Shown here: positions 28,601 through 35,487 of the stretch, piece by piece
Numbering within the stretch: position 1 is the first letter of the stretch
Layout: each line of letters opens with the position of its first letter
NCBI GenBank assembly: GCA_020724465.1
Contig: DYGX01000014.1
Span: 1 to 64,000, forward strand
Length of the DNA: 64,000 nt
Direction: 5' to 3'
Origin: Thermoflexus sp.
GTDB lineage: Bacteria; Chloroflexota; Anaerolineae; Aggregatilineales; Aggregatilineaceae
Notes under the pieces: generated by a model
The model's input: only the letters and a program-made list of their open reading frames with translations
Databases searched by the model: none
Told to the model about the DNA's origin: nothing
Made by a program: the position numbers and the translations under genes

Positions 28601-30300
28601 GCGCCGACGAGGGCTTTGGTCGCGAAGGCTTCGGTTTCGCGCTCGCGATCGATGGACGGATTGGTCACCACCGCGACGGTTTCTTTGTAGAAATCGGCCA
28701 GGTTGACGCGATTGCGGCTGAGGACGGCCAGCGGCCCGTCGTGCCCCAGCGAACCAACCAGGTCCTTCCCTTCCGCCGCGAGCGACTCGATCTCTTGCAG
28801 ATGCTCGCGATTCCAGCCGGTCGCAGCCAGCACCGTTGTGTTGATCGTCGGGACGCGCGCCGGTTCGTGCCACGGCAGGCGAAGCGGTGCGGGCATCTCC
28901 GCCACTTTGAGCAGCGCGTGCTCAACCGCGCGCAGGGTGTGCGTCACCGCCTGAACACCGCCGGACGGGCCGGGGATGAACCTGCCGCCGGCTCCGTTGC
29001 CGTTCTCCGGCGCTTCCCAGGCATACCAGGGCGTGTCTGCGGGCGCGGCTTGCTGGCGCTGGTGGGCCAGCGACGCGACGTGCCGCCGGATCGCCGCGTG
29101 CTCCAGCACCTCGACGCCGCGCCCCCGGTTGACGACCAGGGCGATCTTTTCGCCGGGCGCCAGGGGCCGCGCGTCGCGGACCATTGTCTCCAGGTGCAGG
29201 ACACCGCGCTCGGAACTGAGCACATATTCCTTTTCGGTCTCAATGAACCACAGCGGGCGCAGCCCAAGCGCATCGACGCTGCCGACGGCGATATCGCCGG
29301 TCCGCGCCACGACCGCCGCCGGCCCCTGCGCGTACGGTCCAAAAGCGTGGCGCATCTGGGTGTAGGTCTCGCGCAGGGCGGGGGGCATCATCTCCAGCTC
29401 GTGCGGGACGGGCGGGAAGAGCAGCTCCATGGCCTCGATCGGATCAAGCCCGTACTGCACGCACAGTGTGTGCAGCGCGCGGTCAACGTCCTGCGAATCT
29501 GAATTGCCGGGGTCGAGCGCTACGCCGAGCTGGGCGGCTTCCTGGCGGAAGCGACTGATGGTGTTGATCTCGCCGTTGTGCCCCAGCAGCGCGAACGGCT
29601 GAACACGCTCGAAGCTGGAGATCGTATTCGTCGAATAGCGCGCGTGGCACAGGGCCATCGCGGTGTGATAGCTGCGGTCTTGCAGATCCGGATAGTAGCG
29701 CATGAGCATCTCGACCGACCCGCGCGCCTTGTAGGCGACCGTGCTGGTGCTGAGCGACGCGAAATGAAGCTGAAGCGCCCGCTCAAGCTCGACCTGGACG
29801 CGCAAGAGACGGGCATTCAGATCGTCCGCGTCCGAGTATCCGGCAATTTGCCAGAAACGCGGCGCATCGATCGCGGCCTGGCGGCCGAGCGCCTCGGGGC
29901 GGACTCGTCCGGGCTGGTCGTATAGAATGTGCAGGCCCGCTGCCGCGAAGCCTTCATGCAGGCGATCGCGAACGCCCTGCAAATCCAGGGCACGCGGGAT
30001 AAACAGATGCCCGACCCAGAAGCGCGGGTCGGTCGCCAGAGACGCGCGCAGTCCGGTACGGCTCAGGCGGCGCGCCCACAGCTCGCGCGGGATATCGGTC
30101 TGCACACCTGCGCCGTCGCCTTCGCCATCGACGAAGCCGGTGCGGTGTCCCATGTTCGCCAGCGCCCCCAGCGCGCGCTTGAGTGTGCCGTACGTGCTCT
30201 CGCCGCGTTTGCGCACGCTCAGGATGAGCGCGCAGGCGTCGTGTTCTGCGCCGTAAGGTTGGTCCGGTGAGGTGTCCGTCCGAATGTGTGCGGTGCGCAT
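25639..30300 (-). CDS. gltB: Glutamate synthase large subunit
   Basis: A 1553-residue GltB. It makes glutamate from glutamine and 2-oxoglutarate. The class II glutaminase nucleophile is C23, exposed after removal of a short propeptide (D-A-C-A-L-I). The central and FMN-binding synthase domains follow. A cysteine cluster G-C-T-I-C-R-K-C with a following C-H-V-G-I (about 1150-1165) binds the iron-sulfur cluster. The C-terminal beta-helix domain is present. ATG 30300 is chosen because AAGGAG lies 12 bases upstream; an in-frame upstream extension is not family-like. No gltD (NADPH subunit) is adjacent, so the partner is elsewhere or the enzyme uses ferredoxin. The arg operon promoter lies just after its stop. 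Confidence 0.94.
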   Translation of the reverse strand: MRTAHIRTDTSPDQPYGAEHDACALILSVRKRGESTYGTLKRALGALANMGHRTGFVDGEGDGAGVQTDIPRELWARRLSRTGLRASLATDPRFWVGHLFIPRALDLQGVRDRLHEGFAAAGLHILYDQPGRVRPEALGRQAAIDAPRFWQIAGYSDADDLNARLLRVQVELERALQLHFASLSTSTVAYKARGSVEMLMRYYPDLQDRSYHTAMALCHARYSTNTISSFERVQPFALLGHNGEINTISRFRQEAAQLGVALDPGNSDSQDVDRALHTLCVQYGLDPIEAMELLFPPVPHELEMMPPALRETYTQMRHAFGPYAQGPAAVVARTGDIAVGSVDALGLRPLWFIETEKEYVLSSERGVLHLETMVRDARPLAPGEKIALVVNRGRGVEVLEHAAIRRHVASLAHQRQQAAPADTPWYAWEAPENGNGAGGRFIPGPSGGVQAVTHTLRAVEHALLKVAEMPAPLRLPWHEPARVPTINTTVLAATGWNREHLQEIESLAAEGKDLVGSLGHDGPLAVLSRNRVNLADFYKETVAVVTNPSIDRERETEAFATKALVGARPAINGVPDPDDLLIVLETPLLPGGHPDLGDETLAHEVAAALGTLTLDELVSQFGHRAAYLTLAIRDGEDVAQALDRLAGDAIAAVREGAQCVVLDDSEMLEHGLGWLDPHLATGAVDRALREAEADVSLRRRAGLVVRSASIRTLHDIALLCGFGADALNPYAMLLAAVGANKANTAVQDEQEIVERQRSLLETLTHGLEKVISTIGCHELRGYGRVCSAIGLAPSIAELLDTPNYFGSEHVGLTWERLNREAAERRAELRGEAKAQLARVDRLYPKFWKKAEAVAHGEMTLDEFIEFYRNLTVEVPVALRHAVGFADVRSNVDPETVDLSIGHHELPVLISAMSFGSQGELAYRAYAEAARRLNILCMNGEGGELPDMMDGRYKLNRGQQVASGRFGVNAQFLNSACVLEIKIGQGAKPGEGGMLPGHKVTPQVAEARHTTPFVTLISPSNNHDIYSIEDLAQLIEELKTINPLAKVSVKIPVVPGVGIIAVGVAKAGADIINLTGYDGATGAARKHALQYVGLPTEIGVIQAHRALIDAGLRHRVELWCDGGMKTGSDAVKMILLGANRVGFATMAMVAMGCTICRKCNEGTCHVGITTHIKTVEEAESLGLKSFVPRDPMQAVDGIVRVFQTIGEEMRRLTAQLGATRLQDLVGRADLLEQVECTEMVDLSAMCVHYPMKERPEAEPGVGRRLTRPRNTLTKMITDLTLSVLGDGEREVTYQDEAMAYDRALGSHLAGELVRNPDLAAQVDVVHLNFGPSSLAGNGFAAWTTDKLDILIEGGAQDGAAKGANGGRVAIMKGLNHNGLRLDGSVGKSFAYGAQRGTLIVQGDADSRACVRLSGADVIFGGELTQPIDDSEGVLGTHANLKGFACEYMTSGRVVILGDPGPYAFAGMTGGVVYQQLTPEMGLDERALRRRLGRGAKVAIQPLEESDIPQLQQLLGAYAAALEQTDQLEAADRIHALSRAWVLQQRFVKIVPVRQ

Positions 30301-30327
30301 ACGATCTTCCCTCTCCTTATGCTGCGG

Positions 30328-30365
30328 CTGCGCAAGCCCGAATCGTGTCCGATCGGTTTGCGCAG
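30328..30365 (-). repeat. Inverted repeat in the gltB 5' untranslated region
   Basis: CTGCGCAA and TTGCGCAG arms pair perfectly, with an inner CCGA/TCGG stem, 27 bases before the gltB start. It could be an mRNA structure or a repressor site. Confidence 0.6.
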
Positions 30366-30646
30366 GCTGGCAGCTATGGTGCGAACTCAGACGGTAACGC
30401 GGGAGATAGACTTCTTCTGACGAATTGTGCTCATTAGGGTAAAGGAGAATGGAGAGATGATAAATTAGCAAATCGGCACAAAGCCCGCCGGAACGCGAGC
30501 GCCGCGCAACCCGCCCGGCTGAATCGTTATGCAGATCGCCAAATAAGCGCCGGGATGTTGTTAGGCAGAGTGTCCGGAAAAGCTGACGGTGACCGTGCCG
30601 GCGAGCGCATCTGCGACCGAATGGGCGCGACGCGGCGGCCCGGCTG

Positions 30647-30655
30647 TGCTATAGT
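30647..30655 (+). promoter_or_regulatory. Extended minus-10 promoter of the ECF sigma gene
   Basis: TGC followed directly by TATAGT. No good minus-35 is visible 17 bases upstream. Initiation near 30662 excludes the in-frame ATG at 30656 as start. Confidence 0.5.
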
Positions 30656-30703
30656 ATGGAAGGCAGACACCGTGGCACAGACAAATCAGGTCGCTGCTTG
30701 CCT

Positions 30704-31270
30704 ATGACTCCAACAGATCTCCAGCTTCTGCAACGTATCGACGCAGCCGACGAGGCGGCGCTGCTCGAGTTGCACGCGCGCTATGCGTCGCTGGTGTACT
30801 CGGTGGCCTATCGGGTGCTGGACGACAGGATGGCGGCGGAAGAGGTGACGCAGGATACATTTTTGCGGCTGTGGGACAAGGCGCATACCTACGACAGCGC
30901 CAAAGGATCATTTGTGCCGTGGCTGCTGACGATTGCGCGCCGTTTGGCGATCGATGCCTTTCGCAAGCAGCGGCGCGATCCACTGATGCACACGGTGCTG
31001 ACGGACGGCGACCGGGAGCAATGGGAGCGGGCGTTTGCCGGCGAGCACAGCGATCTCCGCTCGACGCTGCTCGCCGTCCTCTACGAACTGCCCGAGGACC
31101 AGCGCCAAGCGATTGAGCTGGCGTATTTCTACGGCATGAGTCACAGCCAGATCGCGGAATACCTGCAAACGCCGCTGGGAACGGTGAAGTCGCGCATCCG
31201 CAGCGGGATGGAGCGGTTGCGCGAAGCATGGCTGACGGAGACGGCGGGCAATCCAAAAACCGAGAATTGA
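30704..31270 (+). CDS. ECF-type RNA polymerase sigma factor
   Basis: A 188-residue extracytoplasmic-function sigma factor. Region 2 (about 20-85) shows Y-R-V-L-D-D-R-M-A-A-E-E-V-T-Q-D-T-F-L-R-L-W and P-W-L-L-T-I-A-R-R. Region 4 (about 125-178) shows L-P-E-D-Q-R-Q-A-I-E-L-A-Y-F-Y-G and the recognition helix G-T-V-K-S-R-I-R. The ATG at 30704 is preferred because the likely transcription start lies downstream of the longer in-frame start. It is paired with an RskA-type anti-sigma gene 85 bases downstream, the usual arrangement of the SigK/RskA group. Target promoters are unknown. Confidence 0.92.
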   Translation: MTPTDLQLLQRIDAADEAALLELHARYASLVYSVAYRVLDDRMAAEEVTQDTFLRLWDKAHTYDSAKGSFVPWLLTIARRLAIDAFRKQRRDPLMHTVLTDGDREQWERAFAGEHSDLRSTLLAVLYELPEDQRQAIELAYFYGMSHSQIAEYLQTPLGTVKSRIRSGMERLREAWLTETAGNPKTEN

Positions 31271-31355
31271 TCGTAGATCAGAACAGGGCAGTCTGTGAAA
31301 GCTGTCACGGACAGCGATTGACGATGAACGCGTTGGAGCGCTGTACATAGCCAGC

Positions 31356-32105
31356 ATGAACCGTGAGGAACTTATCGACCTGATCCCGGCCTATGCCCTG
31401 GGCGCCCTTGAGCCGGAGCTGTCCAGCGAGATCGAGCGCCTGCTCGAAGCAGACCCTGAGGCGCGGGCGCTGCTGACCGAGTATGAATCGGTCGCGGCTC
31501 ACCTGGTGGCGCTGGCTCCGGTGCGTCCGGCCCCTGAGCAGTTGCAACTCGATCTCAGGGAACGCCTCGCAGCCCGGCGGCAGGCTCGCCCGGCGCGGGC
31601 GCTGCTGCCCCGGCGGCTCCCGCGCGGCTGGCTGGCGGCGGCTGCGATTCTGGCGGTGGTGCTGGGGGCGCTCGCGATTCTGTGGCTGCGAGATGCCGGC
31701 GAGCCGGCCAGTCCGGATGGCGCACGGGCGCTGTATACTGAATTGATCGCTCTCGATGGCGCGCGGCGCTTCGCGGTGGTGCCCGGCGAGGTCGATCCGG
31801 ACGTCACGGGCGAGCTGGTTGTGTCGCCGGCGGGCGACCGCGCCGTGATCCGCGTCGAGGCCCTGCCGGCGTTGCCGGATGAAAACGTCTTTCAGCTCTG
31901 GCTGATTGACACCGAGGGGGCGCGGACCAGCGGCGGGCTTTTCGGGCGCGCAGCCGATCAGGCGGCGGTGTATATCGAAGTGCCGCTCGCGGCGCCGCTT
32001 GAGGCGTATCAGGCATTCGGTGTGTCGCTGGAGCCGGCCGGGGGTAGCCCGTATCCTGACCGGCCGACCGGGCCGCGCGTGTTCAGCGTGCCGGTCAATT
32101 CCTGA
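31356..32105 (+). CDS. RskA-type membrane anti-sigma factor
   Basis: A 249-residue anti-sigma factor. The N-terminal sigma-binding part begins with the family-typical L-I-P-A-Y-A-L-G-A-L-E-P-E. A single membrane span lies at about 91-111, after a basic stretch. The extracytoplasmic RskA domain (about 130-245) includes V-F-Q-L-W-L-I-D. It should hold the adjacent ECF sigma factor at the membrane until a signal triggers proteolysis. It follows the sigma gene on the same strand and is probably co-transcribed. No strong ribosome-binding site is visible. Confidence 0.88.
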   Translation: MNREELIDLIPAYALGALEPELSSEIERLLEADPEARALLTEYESVAAHLVALAPVRPAPEQLQLDLRERLAARRQARPARALLPRRLPRGWLAAAAILAVVLGALAILWLRDAGEPASPDGARALYTELIALDGARRFAVVPGEVDPDVTGELVVSPAGDRAVIRVEALPALPDENVFQLWLIDTEGARTSGGLFGRAADQAAVYIEVPLAAPLEAYQAFGVSLEPAGGSPYPDRPTGPRVFSVPVNS

Positions 32106-32136
32106 ACGCAGCCGGTGCAGAGGGCGGACGAACAAA

Positions 32137-32166
32137 CAGGGCGCCATCCTGAGGGGTGGCGCCCTG
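32137..32166 (+). terminator. Hairpin after the anti-sigma gene
   Basis: CAGGGCGCCA and TGGCGCCCTG form a perfect ten-pair stem, but only CTGTTATG follows. It lies between convergent genes. Confidence 0.5.
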
Positions 32167-32208
32167 CTGTTATGCCGGGCAGGGCATTAGGTGAAGGCGG
32201 GCAGGCTG

Positions 32209-34077
32209 CTAGCGGCTGCTGAGATAGTCGAGCACCGCCTGGCGCTCTTCGGGCGAGAGCCGGGCGCCGTAGCCGATCATGCGGTCGACGGTGGCGGCCC
32301 ATTGTTCGGGCGTTTTCTGCGCCTGGTCGATGCGATCGCGCGTGTGGCAGACGGTGCACCGCTCGTTGATCAGCGCGTTGCCGTCCAGCGCCGCGCCCAT
32401 ATCCTCGGCGGGTGGCGCCGCGCCCTGGCTGGTCAGGTAGTCGAGCACCGCCTGGCGCTCTTCGGGCGAGAGCCGGGCGCCGTAGCCGATCATGCGGTCG
32501 ACGGTGGCGGCCCATTGTTCGGGCGTTTTCTGCGCCTGGTCGATGCGATCGCGCGTGTGGCAGACGGTGCACCGCTCGTTGATCAGCGCGTTGCCGTCCA
32601 GCGCGACGCCCATCTCATGCTCGGGTGGCGCTTCGCCTTCGGTCATCGGTTCCCCTTCGGCGCCGGTCAGGTTGACCGGCCCGACAACCACGTTGCCCCC
32701 GACGCGCACCGGACCATCGGCACCCTCGACCGTGCCGAACTCGTAGACACCCGCCTCGCCGGTGTCGTAGTGCAGCATCGGGAAGACCTGCTGCCCCGCC
32801 TGCGCGGGGTCAAGCGCGATCTGGATATTGCGGCTCAGGCCGGCGGTCAGCGGATAGGTGGCGATCACCGGCCCCGGCGAGCCGTCCTGGCTGCTGTGCA
32901 CCGCGATCCAGCCGTGCGCGTCGATCAGCGCCGCGTCGATGCGCAGCATGCCCTCTTCGAGCGTCTGATCCTGCATCGTCAGCGACGGCGCGGCCTGGAT
33001 CGGGAAGGTCACCACGCTATCGTTAACGCGCACCGGGACGTCCGCGCCTTCAACCGTGCCGAACTCGTAAGTGCCGACCTCGCCGGTATCGACGTGCAGC
33101 ATCGGCCACAAGACCGGTGTTACCCCGCCCGGATCCAGTGTCACGACCACGTCACGATTCAGACCGGGCGCGAGCGCCGTCTGGCCGAGCACCTGGCCGG
33201 GCGAGCCGCCGCCGTCCGCGTGCACCACCAGCCAGCCGGGTCCTTCAGACAGCACCGATGCCGCGACCAGGCTCGGCTCCATGACGGCTTCCATGCTGTC
33301 GCCGCCCAGCACCAACTGGTCGCTGACGCGCATGTGAGGCACCGTCCAGAACGGCGTCACGGCGACGCGGCCATTAACCCGCACCGGGCCATCGGCACCC
33401 TCGACCGTCCCGAACTCGTAGACGCCAGCCTCGCCCGTGTCCACGTGCAACATCGGCCATAGCACGCCGGTTGCCTCGCCCGAAAGCTCAACGACGACAT
33501 TCGCCGTCGTGCCCGCAGGAACCTGCGTCTGGCCGAGCACCGGGCCGGGCGAGCCGTTATTGTCCGAGTGGATGACCAGCCAGCCCGCCTGCTGAGCCGT
33601 CACCGAGGCGATGGTCACCTGGTTGTTCTCGACGAACTGGTCTTCGGCGTGGATGACGTTGACCGCGAACGCAGGCGTAACCACGTTGCCGTCAACGCTC
33701 ACGGGGCCGTCTGCACCCTCGACCGCCCCAAACTCGTACACGCCGACTTCGCCGGTATCCGTGTGCAGCATGGCGAACAGCGTCGGGGTGGCCTGCGCGG
33801 CGTCGATCGACACCTGCACTGCGCGGCTTTCGCCTGCGTTGATCGACCGGTAGCCGATGACCGGGCCGGGCGTGCCCCCGCCGCCGTCCGCGTGGATGAC
33901 GATGAAACCGGGGCCATCGCTAAAGGCGCGCGCGATCGTCACCGTACCGTCGAGCACGAGTTGATCGGCGACCTCGATTGACGGAGTGCCCGGTTCATCC
34001 TGCGCACCTGCCGGCAGGCTGATCGCCAGCGCGGCAACCAGGACGAGGAACAGCAAGACTCTCTTGTTATGCCACAT
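32209..34077 (-). CDS. Secreted repeat protein with two C-terminal c-type haem domains
   Basis: A 622-residue exported protein. A signal peptide (about 1-24, ending P-A-G-A-Q) is followed by four beta-rich repeats of about 110 residues, each opening like A-D-Q-L-V-L and ending M-L-H-x-D-T-G-E-x-G-x-Y-E-F-G, similar to DUF7282 domains. The C terminus has two nearly identical cytochrome-c-like modules with haem motifs C503-T-V-C-H507 and C574-T-V-C-H578. It may carry electrons on the outer face of the membrane or sense redox state; the function is not established. GGAGGG sits seven bases before the second of two ATGs, which is chosen. Confidence 0.8.
   Translation of the reverse strand: MWHNKRVLLFLVLVAALAISLPAGAQDEPGTPSIEVADQLVLDGTVTIARAFSDGPGFIVIHADGGGGTPGPVIGYRSINAGESRAVQVSIDAAQATPTLFAMLHTDTGEVGVYEFGAVEGADGPVSVDGNVVTPAFAVNVIHAEDQFVENNQVTIASVTAQQAGWLVIHSDNNGSPGPVLGQTQVPAGTTANVVVELSGEATGVLWPMLHVDTGEAGVYEFGTVEGADGPVRVNGRVAVTPFWTVPHMRVSDQLVLGGDSMEAVMEPSLVAASVLSEGPGWLVVHADGGGSPGQVLGQTALAPGLNRDVVVTLDPGGVTPVLWPMLHVDTGEVGTYEFGTVEGADVPVRVNDSVVTFPIQAAPSLTMQDQTLEEGMLRIDAALIDAHGWIAVHSSQDGSPGPVIATYPLTAGLSRNIQIALDPAQAGQQVFPMLHYDTGEAGVYEFGTVEGADGPVRVGGNVVVGPVNLTGAEGEPMTEGEAPPEHEMGVALDGNALINERCTVCHTRDRIDQAQKTPEQWAATVDRMIGYGARLSPEERQAVLDYLTSQGAAPPAEDMGAALDGNALINERCTVCHTRDRIDQAQKTPEQWAATVDRMIGYGARLSPEERQAVLDYLSSR
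32225..32391. repeat. 167-bp direct repeat, copy 1 (haem module)
   Basis: By eye this is base-for-base identical to copy 2, 213 bases away (71 codons). It encodes one haem-binding module. Perfect identity, including third codon positions, points to recent duplication or gene conversion. Confidence 0.93.
32438..32604. repeat. 167-bp direct repeat, copy 2 (haem module)
   Basis: Second copy of the haem-module repeat; the two are separated by 46 bases encoding a short linker. Confidence 0.93.
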
Positions 34078-34210
34078 CATGTTTCCCTCCGGTGCATCGT
34101 CGCAATCCTTTCTTAAAAAGGCAGTCATACTTTCACTACGCACAAAATGCCGCGCTTGGATTGCCTGCAGCCCGATGCGGGTTCATCGACGGAGAGCAGC
34201 GGGGGGGAAT

Positions 34211-34238
34211 CAAAACGCGCCACATGCCCGTGGCGCGT
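34211..34238 (-). terminator. Terminator after the DUF3105 gene
   Basis: On the - strand ACGCGCCAC and GTGGCGCGT pair perfectly and are followed by TTTGATT. Confidence 0.75.
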
Positions 34239-34258
34239 CCGGCTCGTTGAGGGCGAGG

Positions 34259-34795
34259 CTAGTGATGATCGATCCCGCGATACGCCTGAATGAAGCGTAC
34301 GATCGCGTCACGGTCCAGCTCGTCCAGCAGCAAGCGTCGCGTCCAGGCTGTTACCGCGAAGCGCGCGTCCATGTTCTCGTAGGGATGCAGGATGAGCTGA
34401 TTGGTCCCCATTTCGTTGAGAATGTCGCGCAAAATCTCAACGCTCTCAGGGCAGCCTTCCGGGCAGTTGTAGTGCATGATCACCCCGCCGTCTTCCAGGT
34501 TATGAACCTGGAACCACTCCGGAACCGTTTCGCTGTGTTCGCCCCAGCGCGCGATTTGAGGGGCGTGAGGGCCAGATGTCGGCGGTCTTGTTCGCCAGAT
34601 GTACGTGGTCGGCTCAACCGCCAGATGGCTGTTTCCTTCCGAGGCAAACGCTTCACCTGGCTCGTCCCGCAAGAAATACAAGATCGCCAGGGCAATCACA
34701 CCCAGCACCAACGCCGCCAGCACGCCTGCGGTCCACAGTCGCTGGCGCCGGGCCTGTTCGCGACGCCGGTTGGCCAGGGATTTCCGTCGTGCCAT
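34259..34795 (-). CDS. DUF3105 family membrane-anchored protein
   Basis: A 178-residue protein with a basic N-terminal tail (residues 1-20), one membrane span at about 21-42 and an outward domain. That domain has the DUF3105 signature: N-S-H-L, then P-P-T-S-G-P-H, then M-H-Y-N-C-P and a second cysteine in E-G-C-P-E-S. The family has no established function; the histidines and cysteines suggest metal or thiol chemistry. ATG 34795 begins M-A-R-R-K. An in-frame TTG at 34801 lies closer to the AAGGAG and cannot be excluded. A - strand promoter TTGTTA-16-TATTAG lies just upstream. Confidence 0.82.
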   Translation of the reverse strand: MARRKSLANRRREQARRQRLWTAGVLAALVLGVIALAILYFLRDEPGEAFASEGNSHLAVEPTTYIWRTRPPTSGPHAPQIARWGEHSETVPEWFQVHNLEDGGVIMHYNCPEGCPESVEILRDILNEMGTNQLILHPYENMDARFAVTAWTRRLLLDELDRDAIVRFIQAYRGIDHH

Positions 34796-34822
34796 AATCA
34801 ACCTGTCTCCTTGTCGCTGGTC

Positions 34823-34850
34823 CTAATAAAGATGGTGCTTATTGTAACAA
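34823..34850 (-). promoter_or_regulatory. Candidate promoter of the DUF3105 gene
   Basis: On the - strand TTGTTA, 16 bases, then TATTAG, about 20 bases before the ribosome-binding site. The region is AT-rich compared with its surroundings. Confidence 0.5.
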
Positions 34851-34910
34851 ATACGCCCTCGAAGTCCTATCTGGATGAATGGCGCGCCGGGCACAGGCGG
34901 GGGAACAGGG

Positions 34911-35465
34911 ATGGACCATCGTGACCATGTGCGGTTGCTGCGTGACGGAATCGGCTCCGGCCAGGGGATCTGGGCGGATATTGGAGCGGGGTGGGGCGCG
35001 TTTACGCTGGCACTGGCCGATCTGCTCGATGCGGATGCCCGGATCATCGCGGTCGATCGAGATGCAGGCGCGCTCGAAGGGTTACGTCGGGCGATGTACG
35101 CGCGCTTCCCGCAGCGCGCGCTTGAGGTGATGCGCGCCGATTTCACTCAGCCGATGGCGCTGCCCCCGCTCGACGGGATTGTGATGGCGAACGCGCTCCA
35201 CTTCGTGCGCGACAAGCTCCCCGTGCTGGCGCGCCTGCGTGCCTACCTGCGCCCCGGCGGCAGGCTGATCGTCGTCGAATACGATACGGATCGCGGCAAC
35301 CGCTGGGTGCCATACCCGCTGACGTATCCGGCCTGGGCTGCGCTTGCCGAGCGCGCCGGGTTTGCTGAGACGCGCCTGCTGGCCCGCGCTCCGAGCAGCT
35401 TCTTGGGCGGGTTTTACGCCGCGCTCGCGTTGTGCCCCGCCGAGCCGCCGGCGCTAATGCGTTGA
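34911..35465 (+). CDS. Class I SAM-dependent methyltransferase
   Basis: A 184-residue methyltransferase with motif I W-A-D-I-G-A-G-W-G-A-F-T, the acidic strand-2 residue in I-A-V-D-R-D, a motif IV-like D-G-I-V-M-A-N-A and the post-motif L-R-P-G-G-R-L-I-V-V-E. The substrate is unknown. ATG 34911 is preferred because a GGGGGAACAGGG tract precedes it; ATG 34875 is also in frame. It is divergent from the DUF3105 gene and convergent with the GH31 gene, so it stands alone. Confidence 0.85.
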   Translation: MDHRDHVRLLRDGIGSGQGIWADIGAGWGAFTLALADLLDADARIIAVDRDAGALEGLRRAMYARFPQRALEVMRADFTQPMALPPLDGIVMANALHFVRDKLPVLARLRAYLRPGGRLIVVEYDTDRGNRWVPYPLTYPAWAALAERAGFAETRLLARAPSSFLGGFYAALALCPAEPPALMR

Positions 35466-35487
35466 CGGCGCAGGTCTGTGCAGGCGG

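Larger units (their letters stand above)
30301..30703. other. Divergent region between gltB and the ECF sigma gene
   Basis: No gene is supported. On the gltB side there is a TGC-TAATTT extended minus-10 candidate (30462-30467, - strand) and an inverted repeat in the leader. On the sigma side there is a TGC-TATAGT element at 30650-30655. The middle shows nothing else clear. Confidence 0.5.

Noticed and set aside
27277-29502. A long open frame (741 codons) on the + strand opposite gltB
   Set aside because: It lies wholly antisense to a full-length, motif-complete gltB. Its protein is His/Arg-rich and matches no family; long antisense frames are common at this GC content. The same applies to those opposite ilvD (61245-63320) and opposite the TPR-CHAT gene (8126-10576).
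32225-32604. The two identical blocks as an insertion-sequence remnant or CRISPR-like repeat
   Set aside because: Both copies are in frame inside one gene and encode the same haem module, there are only two, and there are no terminal inverted repeats or spacers.
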